Source: Fasciolopsis buskii
Lineage: Eukaryota; Platyhelminthes; Trematoda; Plagiorchiida; Fasciolidae
Assembly: GCA_008360955.1 (NCBI GenBank)
Contig: LUCM01009867.1
Coordinates: forward strand, 1-64,000
Direction: 5' to 3'
Length of the DNA: 64,000 bases
The translations under genes were made by a program, and so were the position numbers. Below the pieces are notes generated by a model. The model made no database searches. It worked only from the letters and a program-made list of their open reading frames with translations, and was not told where the DNA came from. Every line of letters starts with the position of its first letter. Position 1 is the stretch's first letter. Of the stretch, positions 22,050 to 34,404 are shown piece after piece.

Positions 22050-24410
22050 AGGTCCAAGACCTACGGATGTAGTCGCTGGGCAACCCCAGTCTGAATCAAA
22101 AAATTTCTATAGTCAGGACTTAGAAACTGAGACTGGGCAAGGAGGTTCGATGCTTGAATAATGGTAATTTATACAGAGGTAATTTCATTCAGTCTCAACA
22201 TAGAAGCTTCACTGTAAGCTCTATTGAAAATTCAATCCTCAGTCAGCAGAGGCCACCTGTTCATCGTTAATTCCCAATGGGCCCAAGCTCAAATGATCGA
22301 TGCAAAATTGTATAAATGTATAGGCTCTTGTACTGTTGCATAGGCTTCTTAAACCAGATCGCCCGATGTTGAATCGATGGGACGTTCTGTTCTAATAGTG
22401 ATGTGAACAAATGATGACACAGCGGAAAAGTTCATCGAAAGCATGAAAATTTTCAATGCACTCACACATCAAACCCAAGATGAAAATGTTTGAGGCATCA
22501 ACTCTCATTTTCAGCCAATCTAAACAGCTAGCACGGGGAACACAGAACATCCGAAACTGGGAAGTACTGACATTCTAACATTCGAAATGATTGCAAATAT
22601 TCCCGGATTAGTTGTCTCATGTGATCATAGCCTACAACGGAACTGATCTAATTCCCCACAGAATTAGCGTCAATCTACTTACCCGTCCCAACGCAAAAAG
22701 TGATTTTAATTTTCAGAGGGACTAGTTAGTAACGTCCATCCCAAGTAGGTATACTGTTTTCAAAAGTCTAGAGCCTTAGACACGGTGCTAAAGCGTTCGA
22801 CTGACAGAAGTATGTCGATAGTTTTAGGTTGTACTGGTGTGAATAAATCCCTATGGCTACAGGGAGCCTTCCTGCACAAGAGATAATCAAACAGAAATAT
22901 CTTGATCTGCATAATTAAGAAGTTGGTGTCATGATTTAAATCTTACTGATTCCAGGACAGTGGTATAATAGCTGAGGAGGAAAGAAAAAACTAATGCCCC
23001 AATGCTTTCGCAAACAGTTTCCGACGCTCACAAGCCTGCTTAAGAACTCCCGTTTGTTGCTAGCTGAAACTCGCGTAAATGGATAGACCCGAGAAAGAAA
23101 AGGTTATTTGGATGAGAGGAAATCCCAATTGGATATTTTGCATGTGTGGCTCTATTACTAATAAAATTTAAAGAAGTAATAGTACTTTAGTGGACGAGTA
23201 AATAATTGAAGTGCATTGCAAGTGTGAGGCCTCTTCTCGTTTTGTAAGCCCGCATGATGTAGCAATATCTGGCGCTGTTAATTCCGCTGAAATTGTCGGT
23301 CTGAATTCATATTTTAGCAGGATTAGACCTCAGTTCGGAGCTCAAATCGAGCGAGAAATCGGTTATTTTTGAGGGGTATCCATTAAAGCAAAGGCCTACC
23401 TTGTATGCAGCCTACATATCGACCCCGTGGAGAGCAACTGGAACATTCTGATTTTGAGGATGCCGTGTTATCCGGAAGTAAATAAATCGAAAAGATAAAT
23501 TCGATCTGTCAAACTCTGGTTGAAATGTACCGAGTGTTAGACACGAAACGGTTGATTGAAACAATGCTAATTATCCCTATTTGGATTGGACGCCAACTTC
23601 AATGATAAGATATGTTTCAGATCCCTGAAAACAGCTGGACACTAGATATTTTGCATTTGGGATTTTTAATTCTGTCCTGTATTAGTACCCGAAATTGGAT
23701 ATTGCTTCACACACACCAGGGGGATACTGCTACAACACGTGAATTTTTCCGGTCTGTCATACCTCGATTTTATCGGTCTGCGTTGTCCTCGTGCCCGGGT
23801 GCATACGTGGCACTCACTACGTGTCAAGTGAGCCACACCACATTTACGATGCAGTGATCGGGAAAATCTCCGCTCCAACCCCCGTTCACGCTCCGCGGTC
23901 TTTTCAAACTCTCAATCTTATTGCGTATGCTCATTCCGTGATGAAGTCAATAAACCTTACTGCGATATGTCACACTGTATTCGGTAACTTACGGACAAAC
24001 TTGTGCTTGTTTTTATCCGTAGCATTGATTGTCAAAGTCCACTGAATGTGCGTTTGGCACACACGCACGCATATCCAAAAGGATGCGAAATGAATTTTGC
24101 TCTCATTATTTTTGATAAGCGCAAAGTGTTTGCTGCACCGAATCAGTCACTAATTTCCAGCTGGACTCTCATAATATGGTCTCCATGTCTTAGTTCCGCT
24201 GCTGAGTTAGATAACTTAACGGTTCCCTTATTCTTTTTCTATCTTCGAAACTGCTAGACCTAATGATAACGACGAACAACTTATCTTTAGTTAGAATCCC
24301 TAACAATCGAGATTTGTTCATACGTATGTTTGATGCCATTTCCCAAGTGGCTAAAGACTACTTTTAGTCGAATTCGAAAGAAATAACTGCCCTCCAAACC
24401 ATATCATAAA
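22050..24410. other. LAP intron, nothing recognised
   Basis: A weak tRNA-like stretch near 22790-22830 (gtgctaaagcgttcgactga) hints at a decayed family 2 SINE but cannot be followed further. The open frames at 23.6-24.3 kb (81-84 codons, overlapping in several frames) have no recognisable domain. Confidence 0.4.
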
Positions 24411-24417
24411 GAGTCCT

Positions 24418-24605
24418 TAACGTGAAGTGGTCAAACCGTCAAGGTCACGGCGTCTCAACCTGGAGGTCGCGGGTTCGAGCCATCCCCTCGCCGATCAACC
24501 CCCGTTTGGCAACTCTCCGTTGGCCGCGATCCCCTTTCATGAAAACGGCGCACATTTTCACCCCATTTTTAGGGAAACAAAGGGATAAGAAAAGTGTCCT
24601 GTTCG
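24418..24605 (+). repeat. tRNA-derived SINE, family 1, copy in LAP intron
   Basis: Head gtggtcaaaccgtcaaggtcac, B box gggttcgagcca, then gccgatcaa, tttggcaactctccgttggcc and a 3' part ending agggaaacaaagggataag. Order and spacing match the 4.06-kb copy. Sense orientation relative to LAP. Confidence 0.8.
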
Positions 24606-24989
24606 CGTTTTTCATTTCACGATGCCTCACTATTTAACTTGAGAATTACAGTCGAGGAAATTATGGTTATTTGTCCTTTTCCTCCGTTCGCCGGGGTTGC
24701 AAAGTGTTCAGTGCTCGGGTTTAATTTCTCAGAAACGATCTGCTTATAGTTGTAAGGCAGCGGATCTTTTTCTTTAGGCAGGTGTTCTATGATGAATAAC
24801 CATAGTTAATTGTCCAGCCTCGACGACAACGACACTGGGTTTCCTACCAAGTCGGGTTTGATTCGTCCAGGTCTTTACTTTGCGACAAATTTCAGAACAT
24901 AAACACATCTTCTGTAGATCTTCAGTCTCAGTGCAGTGTTCGATCGTGCAGTTCTTTGGTGCTAATTCTCATAGCAGAATGTACGAGAA

Positions 24990-26180
24990 TAACTAAGTTC
25001 ACTTTCCTAATTTCTGCATTTGAACAGCCGAAACCGAGTTCACGCCTGTGGCAATGTTTCACCTGTGTTCACCAAGGGAAGTGGTATTCGTCAGGGTTGA
25101 CTCCTTTCACCTTTTTTCTTTTCAAATTGTAAATGAGGTGATTATGAAGATATCCCTACCATCATGTGAGAATAGTGGCACTGATATATTTTTGAGACAG
25201 GAACCTGTCTGATCCAGAATAGACAGACGACTTTGTCCTACCGAGTAAAGATCGAAACAAGTTACAAAATTTTCTCAATGGTCTGCACGGTAGTGTAAGT
25301 ATGTTTGGGATGTTTTTCACCTTTGAAAAATGAAATGTTTATGTCGAACTAAACTGGCTCGAAGCCGAATCTTGTTCATGCTAGGAGGGGGCTGCGTGAG
25401 TTAGATAGATTTAGTTACTGGGGTCGTAGTAGCTCACCTGATGATCGATATTAGAAGAAATGTCTTCTGACTTACAGAAAGCCTGATTGGTTTTTGCTCA
25501 TTTGATGCATCTGTGGCGTCAATATGACATCTGGTTATCGATGAGAGGTCGAGTGTATACGATAGCAGTGAGGTTGGTGCTACTCTGCGGGTCCGAAACA
25601 AGACCGATGAAGACCTATGTGCGAAGACCTTTGATGTTTGAACACCGTTGTCTTCGTAGTTATGGTAGAGTATGGTGGTGGTGATGGTGGAATTCTGAGT
25701 AACTTAAGGGGATAAGCCCAAGGCACTGGGTTCTTCAGAAGAGGCGTTAGATTGGAATAGAACTAACGTGATTAGGATAGGTGTTGCGCGTACCCACAGA
25801 ACGCCTGCATCGTTGCGCGCTGTTCTCCAGAACACATAGTGATTGGAAGATGGTAGGAACAAATAAGCTTTAATCAGTAGACTGACTTGTATGGTGCAGT
25901 TAGACTATTGGGTCGGGGCCCACAAGATTTCCTCAAGCAAAATTTCGAGACGATTTATGATATGGTTTGGTACCGCAGTTAATGGCGTCCTTACATCCAA
26001 AATCTTCCTCTTCCATATGGGTTCTCAGCCTGTTTCCTTGGTGTTGATCTTTCACTGTATCTCGTTCTCTTTTTCCGTTGAGTAAACGTTGCTGTGGGGT
26101 AGTAGCCAAAACCAGAGCGTATTGGTGCAAGGCTAATTGTTGAAGTAACTGGACGGAACTGGACGGAAACCAAACTGGCG
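24990..26180 (+). mobile_element. LINE, 5'-truncated and decayed (RT to 3' UTR)
   Basis: Plus-strand frames give an RT piece (NVSPVFTKGSGIRQG, then a decayed LSPFFF), DRFSYWGRSSSPD, and the C-terminal region at 25540-25690 (GRVYTIAVRLVLLCGSETRP, LMFEHRCLRSYGRVWW). A 3' UTR resembles that of the 15.1-kb copy (blocks gctgtggggta and aaccagagcg). Many stops are present. It lies within the large LAP intron in sense orientation. Confidence 0.85.
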
Positions 26181-26189
26181 GTTGTTTTG

Positions 26190-27425
26190 GGAGCCCCACA
26201 CCAATCCATCGGTCGTAAGACTTGATGTTCGAGATAGAACAACGAAACGCGGCATTTATAAGCGACTGGAAGCTGGTAACCGATATCGTGTTCCATATAA
26301 GTTTTGATCAAATCCGGTCAGGGATCGAACGCTTTCTGGAAGTTAGAGCGGAACCGACAGTCAGAAAATTCGGTTCATGTGTCTCTGCCTAAGTCCAGTT
26401 TGTCGGATAGAAGCGGGGGGTTATCGCTCTACTGAATAAGGTGGCATGCTCGCCTAGTCAGATTTCCACCAACGTACGTTTGTCGTATTTTGTAAGAACG
26501 CTTATCCGGTGAAACCATAAAAATTCCCCGATATTACTGCTGCTTTTGTGGATGTTTATTCGGTGGGTATGACCCACCGCAGCTGGTGCTTTGTTTCATC
26601 ATGTAGTATCGAAGCCTTCGGATTTGAAATGACAACTCACGGCTACTCATTACATAGATTGAAATATAAGAAGTCCACCTCAGATTTTTAGTAAAAACAA
26701 CCCACAGAAATTTCACAAATCAGCTCTGGTTGTTGTTTTTGAATTGGTGCACTATGGTCTAGGTCATACATTAAATACCTCCTTGAAAACAGGTATGGTG
26801 CCAGAATAACAACACGTAAATGAGACTAAACTGAGGGGATACAAACACGGGGGAAAATACTAAGCCAAAAAAAACCAGCTGTCTTTTTCGTCCAGTTTTA
26901 TTGCTACAAACTCTATCCTGTCGGTGTAGTTTGAAATTATCGGCCAACACGAGTGAGTCGGCGAAATTCGAGGTAAGCCGCGATTCGTTCCTACAGATTA
27001 TGCAAGCATGAAAACGAATCAGTGGCAGGAGTACGAACAACATGTCTGAAGTTTTCGTGGTCATGTAATGGATGTCGGAGCTGAACAGTGCCGTCTTTGG
27101 CAGAGGGGTTCATTTAAGAGCCACCCACCGGCTAGCATGAGTGATCCTTCTGGATGGAATAGGATATTTTTGGGGTGAGGCGGTGCCTGAGTCCGATCGG
27201 GGGTGAATATCAATCGTATGTTTAAGAAGCTATACTTCCGAAGAGGCATGATGGCCAACAGGGACCATAATGACGCCGAATTGTGGTGCAGTCAGCCAAA
27301 GGGCGCGCGCCATTAGAATCGGAGGCTTTGGGTCAAAACCCCAATTGTTCTTTTGCTTGATGGATGAACTCTGTGTCAGTACTCGGTTCAGAGAACATTA
27401 GAACGTAGCTGTCAGGTTTATAGGA
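26190..27425. other. LAP intron, nothing recognised
   Basis: The minus frames 26771-27064 and 25991-26311 carry no identifiable domain. Confidence 0.4.
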
Positions 27426-27429
27426 CTGG

Positions 27430-27800
27430 TTTACATGCTGACATTGTTAACGCACGTCTACCATACCGTGACTCGTTTTCCGTTCCTCCACGGAGTGGGA
27501 GAAAGCACGTGGAAGTCAACAGATGACTTGAAGTTGTGGACTGAGAAAATGGACAGCGAGCGTAGATAAAGTAGGTTTCTCACGTCTCCCTTGTTGGAGT
27601 CGAAAATACCCGTCAGACAGTCGGCTGGAGACAATGAAGGATATGGCCGCAAACCGTGAACTGTGACCAGCTTTAAATCAGAATGATTGAAAAAGACGCG
27701 CCTGTACGGTTAGACGGTATTTCCCGTGCCGCCTACTACGAGATTCTTTTCTTTCCCCATCAATGGAGGTCCACTCCTTGTCCCTCTGGTATATTCATTG
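27430..27800 (+). mobile_element. LINE 3'-terminal fragment
   Basis: In order, it shows the decayed equivalents of NTRLPYRALF, the cysteine-poor tail region ending with VSHV and a 3' UTR with aggatatggc, aatcagaatgattga and tgtacggttagac. The same sequence ends the LINE at 54.6-54.9 kb (minus) and the split LINE at 48.4-48.66 kb. Confidence 0.8.
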
Positions 27801-27804
27801 CTGC

Positions 27805-29901
27805 AGTAGCAACGTTTAACTCTGGGAGAAAAGTAGCGGTTGGACGGTGACCAATGATGTTACTGTGGTTTAAGTTATGGCAGAGGATGGTACGCCTTCT
27901 TTTAACCAGAATGTGCGAACACAATGTGGGAAAGTTGTCTTCACGGTAAAAATATATCCCGGAGCCCACTAACACGTCAATTGTTGAATTCAGCCCAACG
28001 ACTTGACTCTAAAACTGCTTTCCGAATTGTCACAAGTCCACGTAATCGAAGTTCGTTCACTTTCACAGGAGTAGTCACTCCTCGAATAAAGCCGGAACGA
28101 TGTGTACAAACGTAATCCATCGCGCAGTGACCTGTGACCTCATATTTCCCTTTCCTCTATCCTCCTCACTTCATGTTTTCTAACCCTGATTTTAATTGAT
28201 TCGGACGACTGTAAATGTAGATCTACGTCTCCAACAGGACGCTGAATAAGCTGTTAAGCTGGTTCCAGATTTATTCACCCTGGCATTATTTTCAAAACCA
28301 AACACACGAACGACTATTAGTCTTAATCCAGTAAATTGGTGTTGTGGTTTCTAATTCATGCTAACAGCTGACTGAGAACATGCAGAAATGATGACCAATA
28401 TCCATTTTATCCGCGTTGTTCTTCTTGTGCTAAAGTGGACAAACGGAAGTGATGACACAGACAAGGTCAGGATTGACAGTTTATCTTATAAATTTGAGAT
28501 TATTATTATTATTACTAAATGGTGAAGTTTTCACGGAATGAAACCGTAAGAAACGCTTTGATGGTCTTTCTTAGGAACCTGGTGCAACAGAATATGGGCA
28601 CTGAAATTAAGCCAATGAATAACCTTAATTATTTGGAAATTAGACTCTTCTGCTTCATACCAAAGCAAAATTGAACTAATCCATTGGTTGTGAATGGTTG
28701 CGTGATGGCGGACCGCGAGCCAGAAGCCTCAAGTTGATAAACAAGCCGATGCATCCTAGCCTTACCAAATCGTGACCACGCTTTGATAGCACAACGAGAA
28801 CCAGGCCGCGTTGTCGCACTGACTGTGAGCCTCAAGCTGACATCGGGTGGTGGCCGAATGACAAAATGGCATAATGAAATCGAGTGGGTCGCACGGTGTG
28901 TGGTGCCAACCACCAAGCGTGAACAGTCCGGTTTACACAAAGAAGCGACTTTAACCACCTCGAATTGAGGACCAACGAAGGAGGCGGACCACTCGAAAGA
29001 TGACTCAGAAAACAGACAAAAATGCGACAGTCACACAGCTGTGAACATGCATTCGTTAGTTCTATAAATACGCTAGGTTTCCTATAACAGGCAAGTTTTA
29101 TATCAGTTTGACTTGGTTGTTCTTGCAAGAGCTATTGGAAACGGGCAACTGAAGATTGGTGATTAGAAACAGAATCGAATGTCACTTTTAAAAACACTCG
29201 ATAAGACTTTTCCCAGTTTTACGACAACTTCTTTTTAAGTTCACGGAGTCACACATTTGAACCAAGGGACGGTTGTGTTTAACAACAATTTCTCGAAGAT
29301 CAAGTTTGCCGAACATTCGCTAGTCTCACTGGAAACCCCGTGAAGGTGAATTGAGATGCCCTTATAACTGGTAGTTCTCGAAACGAAATGAATTGCTAAC
29401 TTCTAGGCAAGTATGGAGACGATCCAAGGTCACCTGAACGCACTGTGCAATTCCAAGTGCACGTGAATGGATATTAACGCATACGTCTGCGACTCGAGCT
29501 GAGTACAGATTGGTTCTCCACACCTGACACAGTTTTAATAGGAACGTACACAATTGTCATTATCACATGATTGATACTTATTACACGAAGAATCATCAGA
29601 ACATCTATAAAGACTACAAAAATGGATCCATTTTGGGCAAACTTTCCAGTGGGCTGGCCATTGCGTTGAATTTAGCCATTAGTGAGTTTGGCTGTTCGAA
29701 GTGGGTATTTGCCGAAGGAGACCATTAGTCAAGCAACGGGAACAGATTGCATCATTGGTACTAATCAGACAGTTCAATTGTCGTTAGTCGAGTGCGGCCA
29801 TTTGATCAGCCAGATCTCAGGAGAGGAATTGACTTTAGTCAGAACGAACTGAAGCTCGCATGACTCTCTCTTTTTGATCAATTTTGTCCATTTCGAAATA
29901 G
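27805..29901. other. LAP intron, right end; nothing recognised
   Basis: A (att)n-like run occurs at 28500-28516. The overlapping open frames on both strands at 28.63-29.13 kb are not assigned. The intron ends with tttcgaaatag. Confidence 0.45.
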
Positions 29902-29988
29902 GCGATAATAGACAACGGACCAGCACGCATACATCGTGTATCCCAAGGCCTACATGAAGCTGGGGATCGCATTTCGGATATGGCCGAA
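29902..29988 (+). CDS. Leucine aminopeptidase (peptidase M17), exon d, with GC donor
   Basis: A 29-codon exon reading AIIDNGPAR, VSQGLHEAGD and ISDMAE. Fluke and other M17 enzymes have a closely similar segment after the TLTGH motif (an MDNGPA-type start and a DMFE-type end). It follows the acceptor cgaaatag. The reading frame joins phase 0 to the next exon (ISTIRKDDYEF) only if the donor is GAA/gcaagt, a GC-AG intron. Using the nearby gt four bases downstream would break the frame. The exon is too short to appear as an open frame and was found by following the protein. Confidence 0.9.
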
Positions 29989-30867
29989 GCAAGTCCTCAA
30001 CTTTCGCTGGGAATATTATTCCGAAAACCTTTGGATTCATGTTCCTTTTTACCGTCCAAATCGTTACCAGAATGAATATTGACTGAATCTAAAATGTTTG
30101 GAGCTGGTATTGGCTTCCATTGAAAACTCGGTGAGTATCACTCACTTTGCTCGACTGCATTTTGCCGGGATTGTGTTTATCTCCGGTTTTCTCATTTTAG
30201 ATGATTAATCCGAAAAATTCGAGTAGTAGCATAGCCAAGTACATACTTAGCTCAGTGGGAAAGTTTTTAATATCAGAACGCAGGGTTTTTGCTGATGTTC
30301 GGATTACCTTGGGTAACGTTTCACAAAGCAAGTTTCGCAATGGAATATTTCTGGGTTAAAAGCTAACGGATGCTTTCGACCAGGGCATGGAGAACGATTA
30401 TGGCATCTCGTTCTGGCCTTTTCAAAGCTGCTTTTTAGCTGACCTTGTTTTTTTTTCTTTTCAGTTGTCCTACGTATTCGGTAGGGCATTCTTTCTAACT
30501 GATATTATAAATGCAGTCGTTTTTCCTGTTGGTTGGACCCTATCTTTAACTTGTGCTAAATGGCCCCTTAGTGTAGCATCAATAAGAAAAATGTGCAGAT
30601 ACCGCCTTCTCCCAAGACTTTTCTGATTGCAACCAATAATTGTCCTGATAAAGGTTGACCAAGGCGATGCAAACGTCGACAAAAATTATGCTCTCAGCCG
30701 ACAACTTCGTGTTCCGACATTAAAGACTTCTGCGCATCGAATTTTCGATACACTCAGTTTGGAATCAGCACAAGTACAAACTAGTTTGTTGGCTTATGAG
30801 TTAGAATACATGAATCACTTCCACTGGTTGACATTTCCTTTCTATGATCCCAACATACCAACGGCAG
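29989..30867. other. LAP intron (879 bp), GC-AG
   Basis: It begins gcaagtcc and ends accaacggcag. Open frames inside it (30387-30626, 30627-30884) are not recognised and cross the acceptor, so they are chance frames. Confidence 0.75.
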
Positions 30868-31020
30868 ATCTCCACGATACGTAAAGATGACTACGAATTT
30901 AATCAGGGTAAAACGGAATACGAGGATATTATTCAATGCAACAGGCAGCCAAGTAGTGCCACTCCTCGTGGTCATCAAATTCCGGCGGCGTTTATAGTAG
31001 TGGCTAGTGGCTTGGACAAG
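30868..31020 (+). CDS. Leucine aminopeptidase (peptidase M17), exon e
   Basis: A 51-codon exon reading ISTIRKDDYEF, TEYEDIIQCN, SSATPRGHQIPAAF and ASGLDK. The SS-(A/T)-PRGHQ-PAAF segment is a hallmark of the C-terminal third of the M17 catalytic domain in this lineage. Donor AAG/gtaaat. The family continues with a last segment containing a THMDIAG-like motif and a short tail, and no exon of that kind was found downstream in the window. Either it lies beyond a very long intron or it is diverged or missing from this assembly. Confidence 0.93.
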
Positions 31021-31975
31021 GTAAATTCAGACAATTTGTCATTTTGCTACCGTATTCTTTTGCTGTTCCACTGTCCATTACTCTCCTTTGATCCAGTTTT
31101 GATGTCAGTTTGATGTCATCATTTGGGGCAAAAATACCCAAAGAAACAAAAATGAAGTCTGTATCATTTGTGTTTATTAAAATTTGCAGGTTACAGTGGA
31201 CATGTCGGCGGAAGGAAAGGAACTTCTAATTGTTGAAAAGCCTAATCGCCAAACATTGTCGAGAAATCCAGTTGAGATTTGCGAGAATTTGAATCAGATA
31301 AGAAACCGTAGAGTTCCTTTGACCGTTCATGAGAGAGGGCGTAAAAATACACAAAACGTTGACGCCCTAGAGTGATGCTTGGGCGAGACCCTATGAAGAG
31401 GATTGCGATTCTGGGAAAGGCCATTTTTGTGACTTTCACTGATGTATCCAAGTGTAGCCCATGCAGCTTTGGATGAAATGTATCAAAGACATAGTCGGTA
31501 GTGAAGAGTACATAAGAAAGGACTACGAAATATTTATCAGAAGGACGACAATATATATATTCTTTCACGTGCTTGAAAGGAAGCATGGTGTCAACTCAAC
31601 AAAGTTTAAAAATAGTTAGAGGCAAGACGGATACAAGAGGGAAAATAATAAACGGAAAGATAAGATTATTTAATATTTTCGGTGTTGTTTTACTGGGTGC
31701 ATGTTTTGTGGACAGGTCATACAACACTCGCACCATTGACTTCGGTTTTGTGCCGTGTCTGTGACTCTCTAGCTAACAATCATCTTCATCACCTAGGTCC
31801 CAACCAGGAAGGCGAAAACCGTCAATCGATGCCTAGGCATAGCCAAATTTTTTGTGTTTTTATACCACGTTGCTTCCCCCAACCACACCCAGAACGTGCA
31901 AAAAGATCACGAAAAGTTAGATGATGAGCAGACATACGCATTACGTATCTAAGCCATCAAAGGTGATGCAGAGCG
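31021..31975. other. Downstream of the last visible LAP exon
   Basis: Presumed LAP intron or 3' flank. A candidate exon at 31189 (after aaaatttgcag; VTVDMSAEGKE) was considered for the LAP C-terminus but does not fit the family. Otherwise nothing was recognised. Confidence 0.4.
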
Positions 31976-31979
31976 ATAG

Positions 31980-34400
31980 CTTCAATCAAAGGAATACTGC
32001 CTATGCCTGACGCACGATGACGCACCTCTTCGTTGTTCGTTCGATGATCTCAGCAGCATTGTTTCGGAGTTATCGGTGGCGAAAAATAGAATATCGTCGG
32101 ATATTCTCAATGCGGAGCAACCAAGGCTCGTAATCGTAGACAACATCACGAGCTGTGACACTATCGTTGAGTGGTAAGCAGATGTCATGGAGGAGCCACA
32201 GGTATCGCAGGTTCGCAAGAAGCTGCTCTGGCTTTCGCAATTCGTGACGTGAGCTCATTTCCAACACATTCACCAGTAGCTACCAGACTCCTGAGGTAAT
32301 TGGAGCTATTGACCACCTCCGGCCGATCACCACAAAGGACGAGTGAAAGCACGGGCTTTTGCCAGTTCTGAAAACCTACCTTGGATTTTGAAGGTACAAA
32401 GCACATACCGTACCTAGAAACCTCAATCGCGAAGCGGTCCAACGTTTGTTGATTTGCCTGTGCATTGTTATTGAGCAAGAAGATATCATCGGCATATTGT
32501 AAGTCAAAAACTGTGCTCCCTTGGGTGAGTTCAACTCTACCATCCAACAAACCAGATAGAGCGTTCTGCAGAGAATCCTCTCTGGTAAATTTGAGCAGGA
32601 TTGGGGATATCGACCTGCCTTATCATGCTCCAGTGGAGACGATGGAGGCTGGCCATAGGCTTTAATCGACCTGACGTGTGACGGCACAGCTCCTTCAGGA
32701 TCGACGTATACTGTATTTTTCAACAAATAATGCCATAGTAGAGAATTGTCAACTGAGTCAAAGGCTGCTCCAGTGTCTAAAAACACAATGTTCCTTGGCT
32801 TTTGGGAAGCAAAATCGTACTTTAACAACTGTCGGAGGGTGAACAGGACCGGCGCGAAATCCAGGTTACCTCTCCCGAGGTAGTTCGTCAAACTTGTTGT
32901 ACAATCTGCGAATAATGGCGGACGCGAGCAGCTTTGGTACTATCGGGATTAGGCAAATATCCCTGGGATTAGTGCATTTACTGCCCGAGGGCTTCTTAAA
33001 GTTTTGGACAACAATCAATTTCCCTCTCCAGCACACACGCACACACAACTTGAAGTCCTACAGCCAGTTCCATTCCTATATCTTTAAAGAGAGCTGGGAT
33101 AAGGCCATCAGAGCCCGGCAATCTATAACGTCCCAAGTCTTGGATTGTCTTGCAGATTTCCGCCTCAGAATGTGTGTCTGTCAAGACAGGCCAAGAAGCT
33201 CGTGCCGGAAGTTGTAGGATGGAATAACGCTGAAAAACAGCTAACCCGTGATTTGAAGTGCTCCGCTCAGTGTACAAGACGTCGATGCTGATTGTGGATC
33301 AGCTTCGCAAATTGCCTCGCCCAAATTGCTTTCTTATCGGTCACTCGGATGAGATGAAACAACTTGCAGGAATTCTGCATGACAACAGCATGTTCGCCGA
33401 AGCCCTTTGGGGCCACGAAATCTCGGGATCCCTGGATAAGCTCGCACTGAGTTCACGGACCATGTTGAGCCGTGTTTTATTGCACTCTCTGCTAGTATGG
33501 ATGGATGTAGACTAAGGTGTGATCAGAATTGGGATGAGTTCTCCAGTAAGATCGGCAATCTTGTAAGCCGCCTCACCATTTGTGGCTGCTAATTTTGTGG
33601 TGGATTTTGATCTGACGCTTACTAGAAGAGGGCGGACGTGAGGTGACTTACCGACGACTGAAGAGTCTGAAGTTCGTACTAGCGAGAAGAATTAGATGAT
33701 CTGAAAGAGGATCAAAACCATTCCTTACTTTCTGCAAGACAGGAATTGAGTTCAAAAAGGCCTCCGAAATGCGCCTTGTTCGAGGATAACTGACCTACTC
33801 TAGGATGTCTCCCTTTAAAATCAATAGGTTACCCCGCTTTAGTATACGCAAGAGGTCGTGCGACTTTTGGTGGAAAGTGTCCTTGATTTAATCTGGGCTG
33901 AAAACTGTAGGGACATGCATTGAGACCACAAGCAAGCCGTCTATCAGAGCTAAGGCTGTTTACTTTGCGCGAACTTCTAAGTCTCACTGCGCACAGCAGG
34001 CTGTCGGCTGAAATCCATTCAAGTAGTACACCCTCAGCCTGCTCACTGAGAGCCCCACCGGCTCAAAAAAAACGAGATGCCTCAGCTTCAGGATCCCTAG
34101 AAAGGCGCGGATGGAACTTTACAGAACGACTCGATGCAGATCTCATCCACGTTTCCTGCATACAGCATGCATCGATGCCCAGAGTCGCCAGTGCATGAGC
34201 TAAACATGCCTTTTCTCCTGTACACGTTAGTGTTCACACACTGAAGGCGGTTAGTTTGCAGGGGGATCGAGGGCGAAGAAGTGCCTCTGCCGATGGAAGC
34301 GAGTTCAGTGAGATGTGGTTGCAAGCTGCAGAGCGAGAGAGGGCATGAACAGAAATGTTACAAGTAACATTACTTTCAGCACGGCTGACTTCAGTTTCTG
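31980..34400 (-). mobile_element. LINE with endonuclease and reverse transcriptase, decayed, 3'-truncated
   Basis: Read from right to left. Endonuclease-like pieces lie at 34.3-33.9 kb (GALSEQAEGVLLEWISADSL, followed by LLCAVRL). Next come a linker (RLPGSDGLIPALFK, 33.2-33.0 kb), RT fingers and palm (ELPRER, FTLRQLL, then VFLDTGAAFDSVDNSLLWH at 32.9-32.7 kb), AQFLTYNMPMIS in place of the QYADD box, CFVPSKSKVGFQNW (32.4 kb) and a C-terminal piece (YEPWLLRIENIRRY). Frames shift repeatedly, and the palm motif has lost its usual AD-D residues. The element ends abruptly near 31.98 kb without the 3' UTR seen in other copies. Confidence 0.85.
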
Positions 34401-34404
34401 AAGG

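Noticed and set aside
25438..25470. Hammerhead ribozyme core (ctgatga...gaaa), as known in schistosome SINEs
   Set aside because: The conserved bases are present but the sequence between them cannot form stem II, and the sites at about 35329 and 43948 lack the gaaa partner.
31189..31375. Candidate LAP C-terminal exon (after aaaatttgcag; VTVDMSAEGKE)
   Set aside because: The acceptor is good and the phase fits exon e, but the translation lacks the expected DIAG-like motif and tail, and the rest does not resemble M17.
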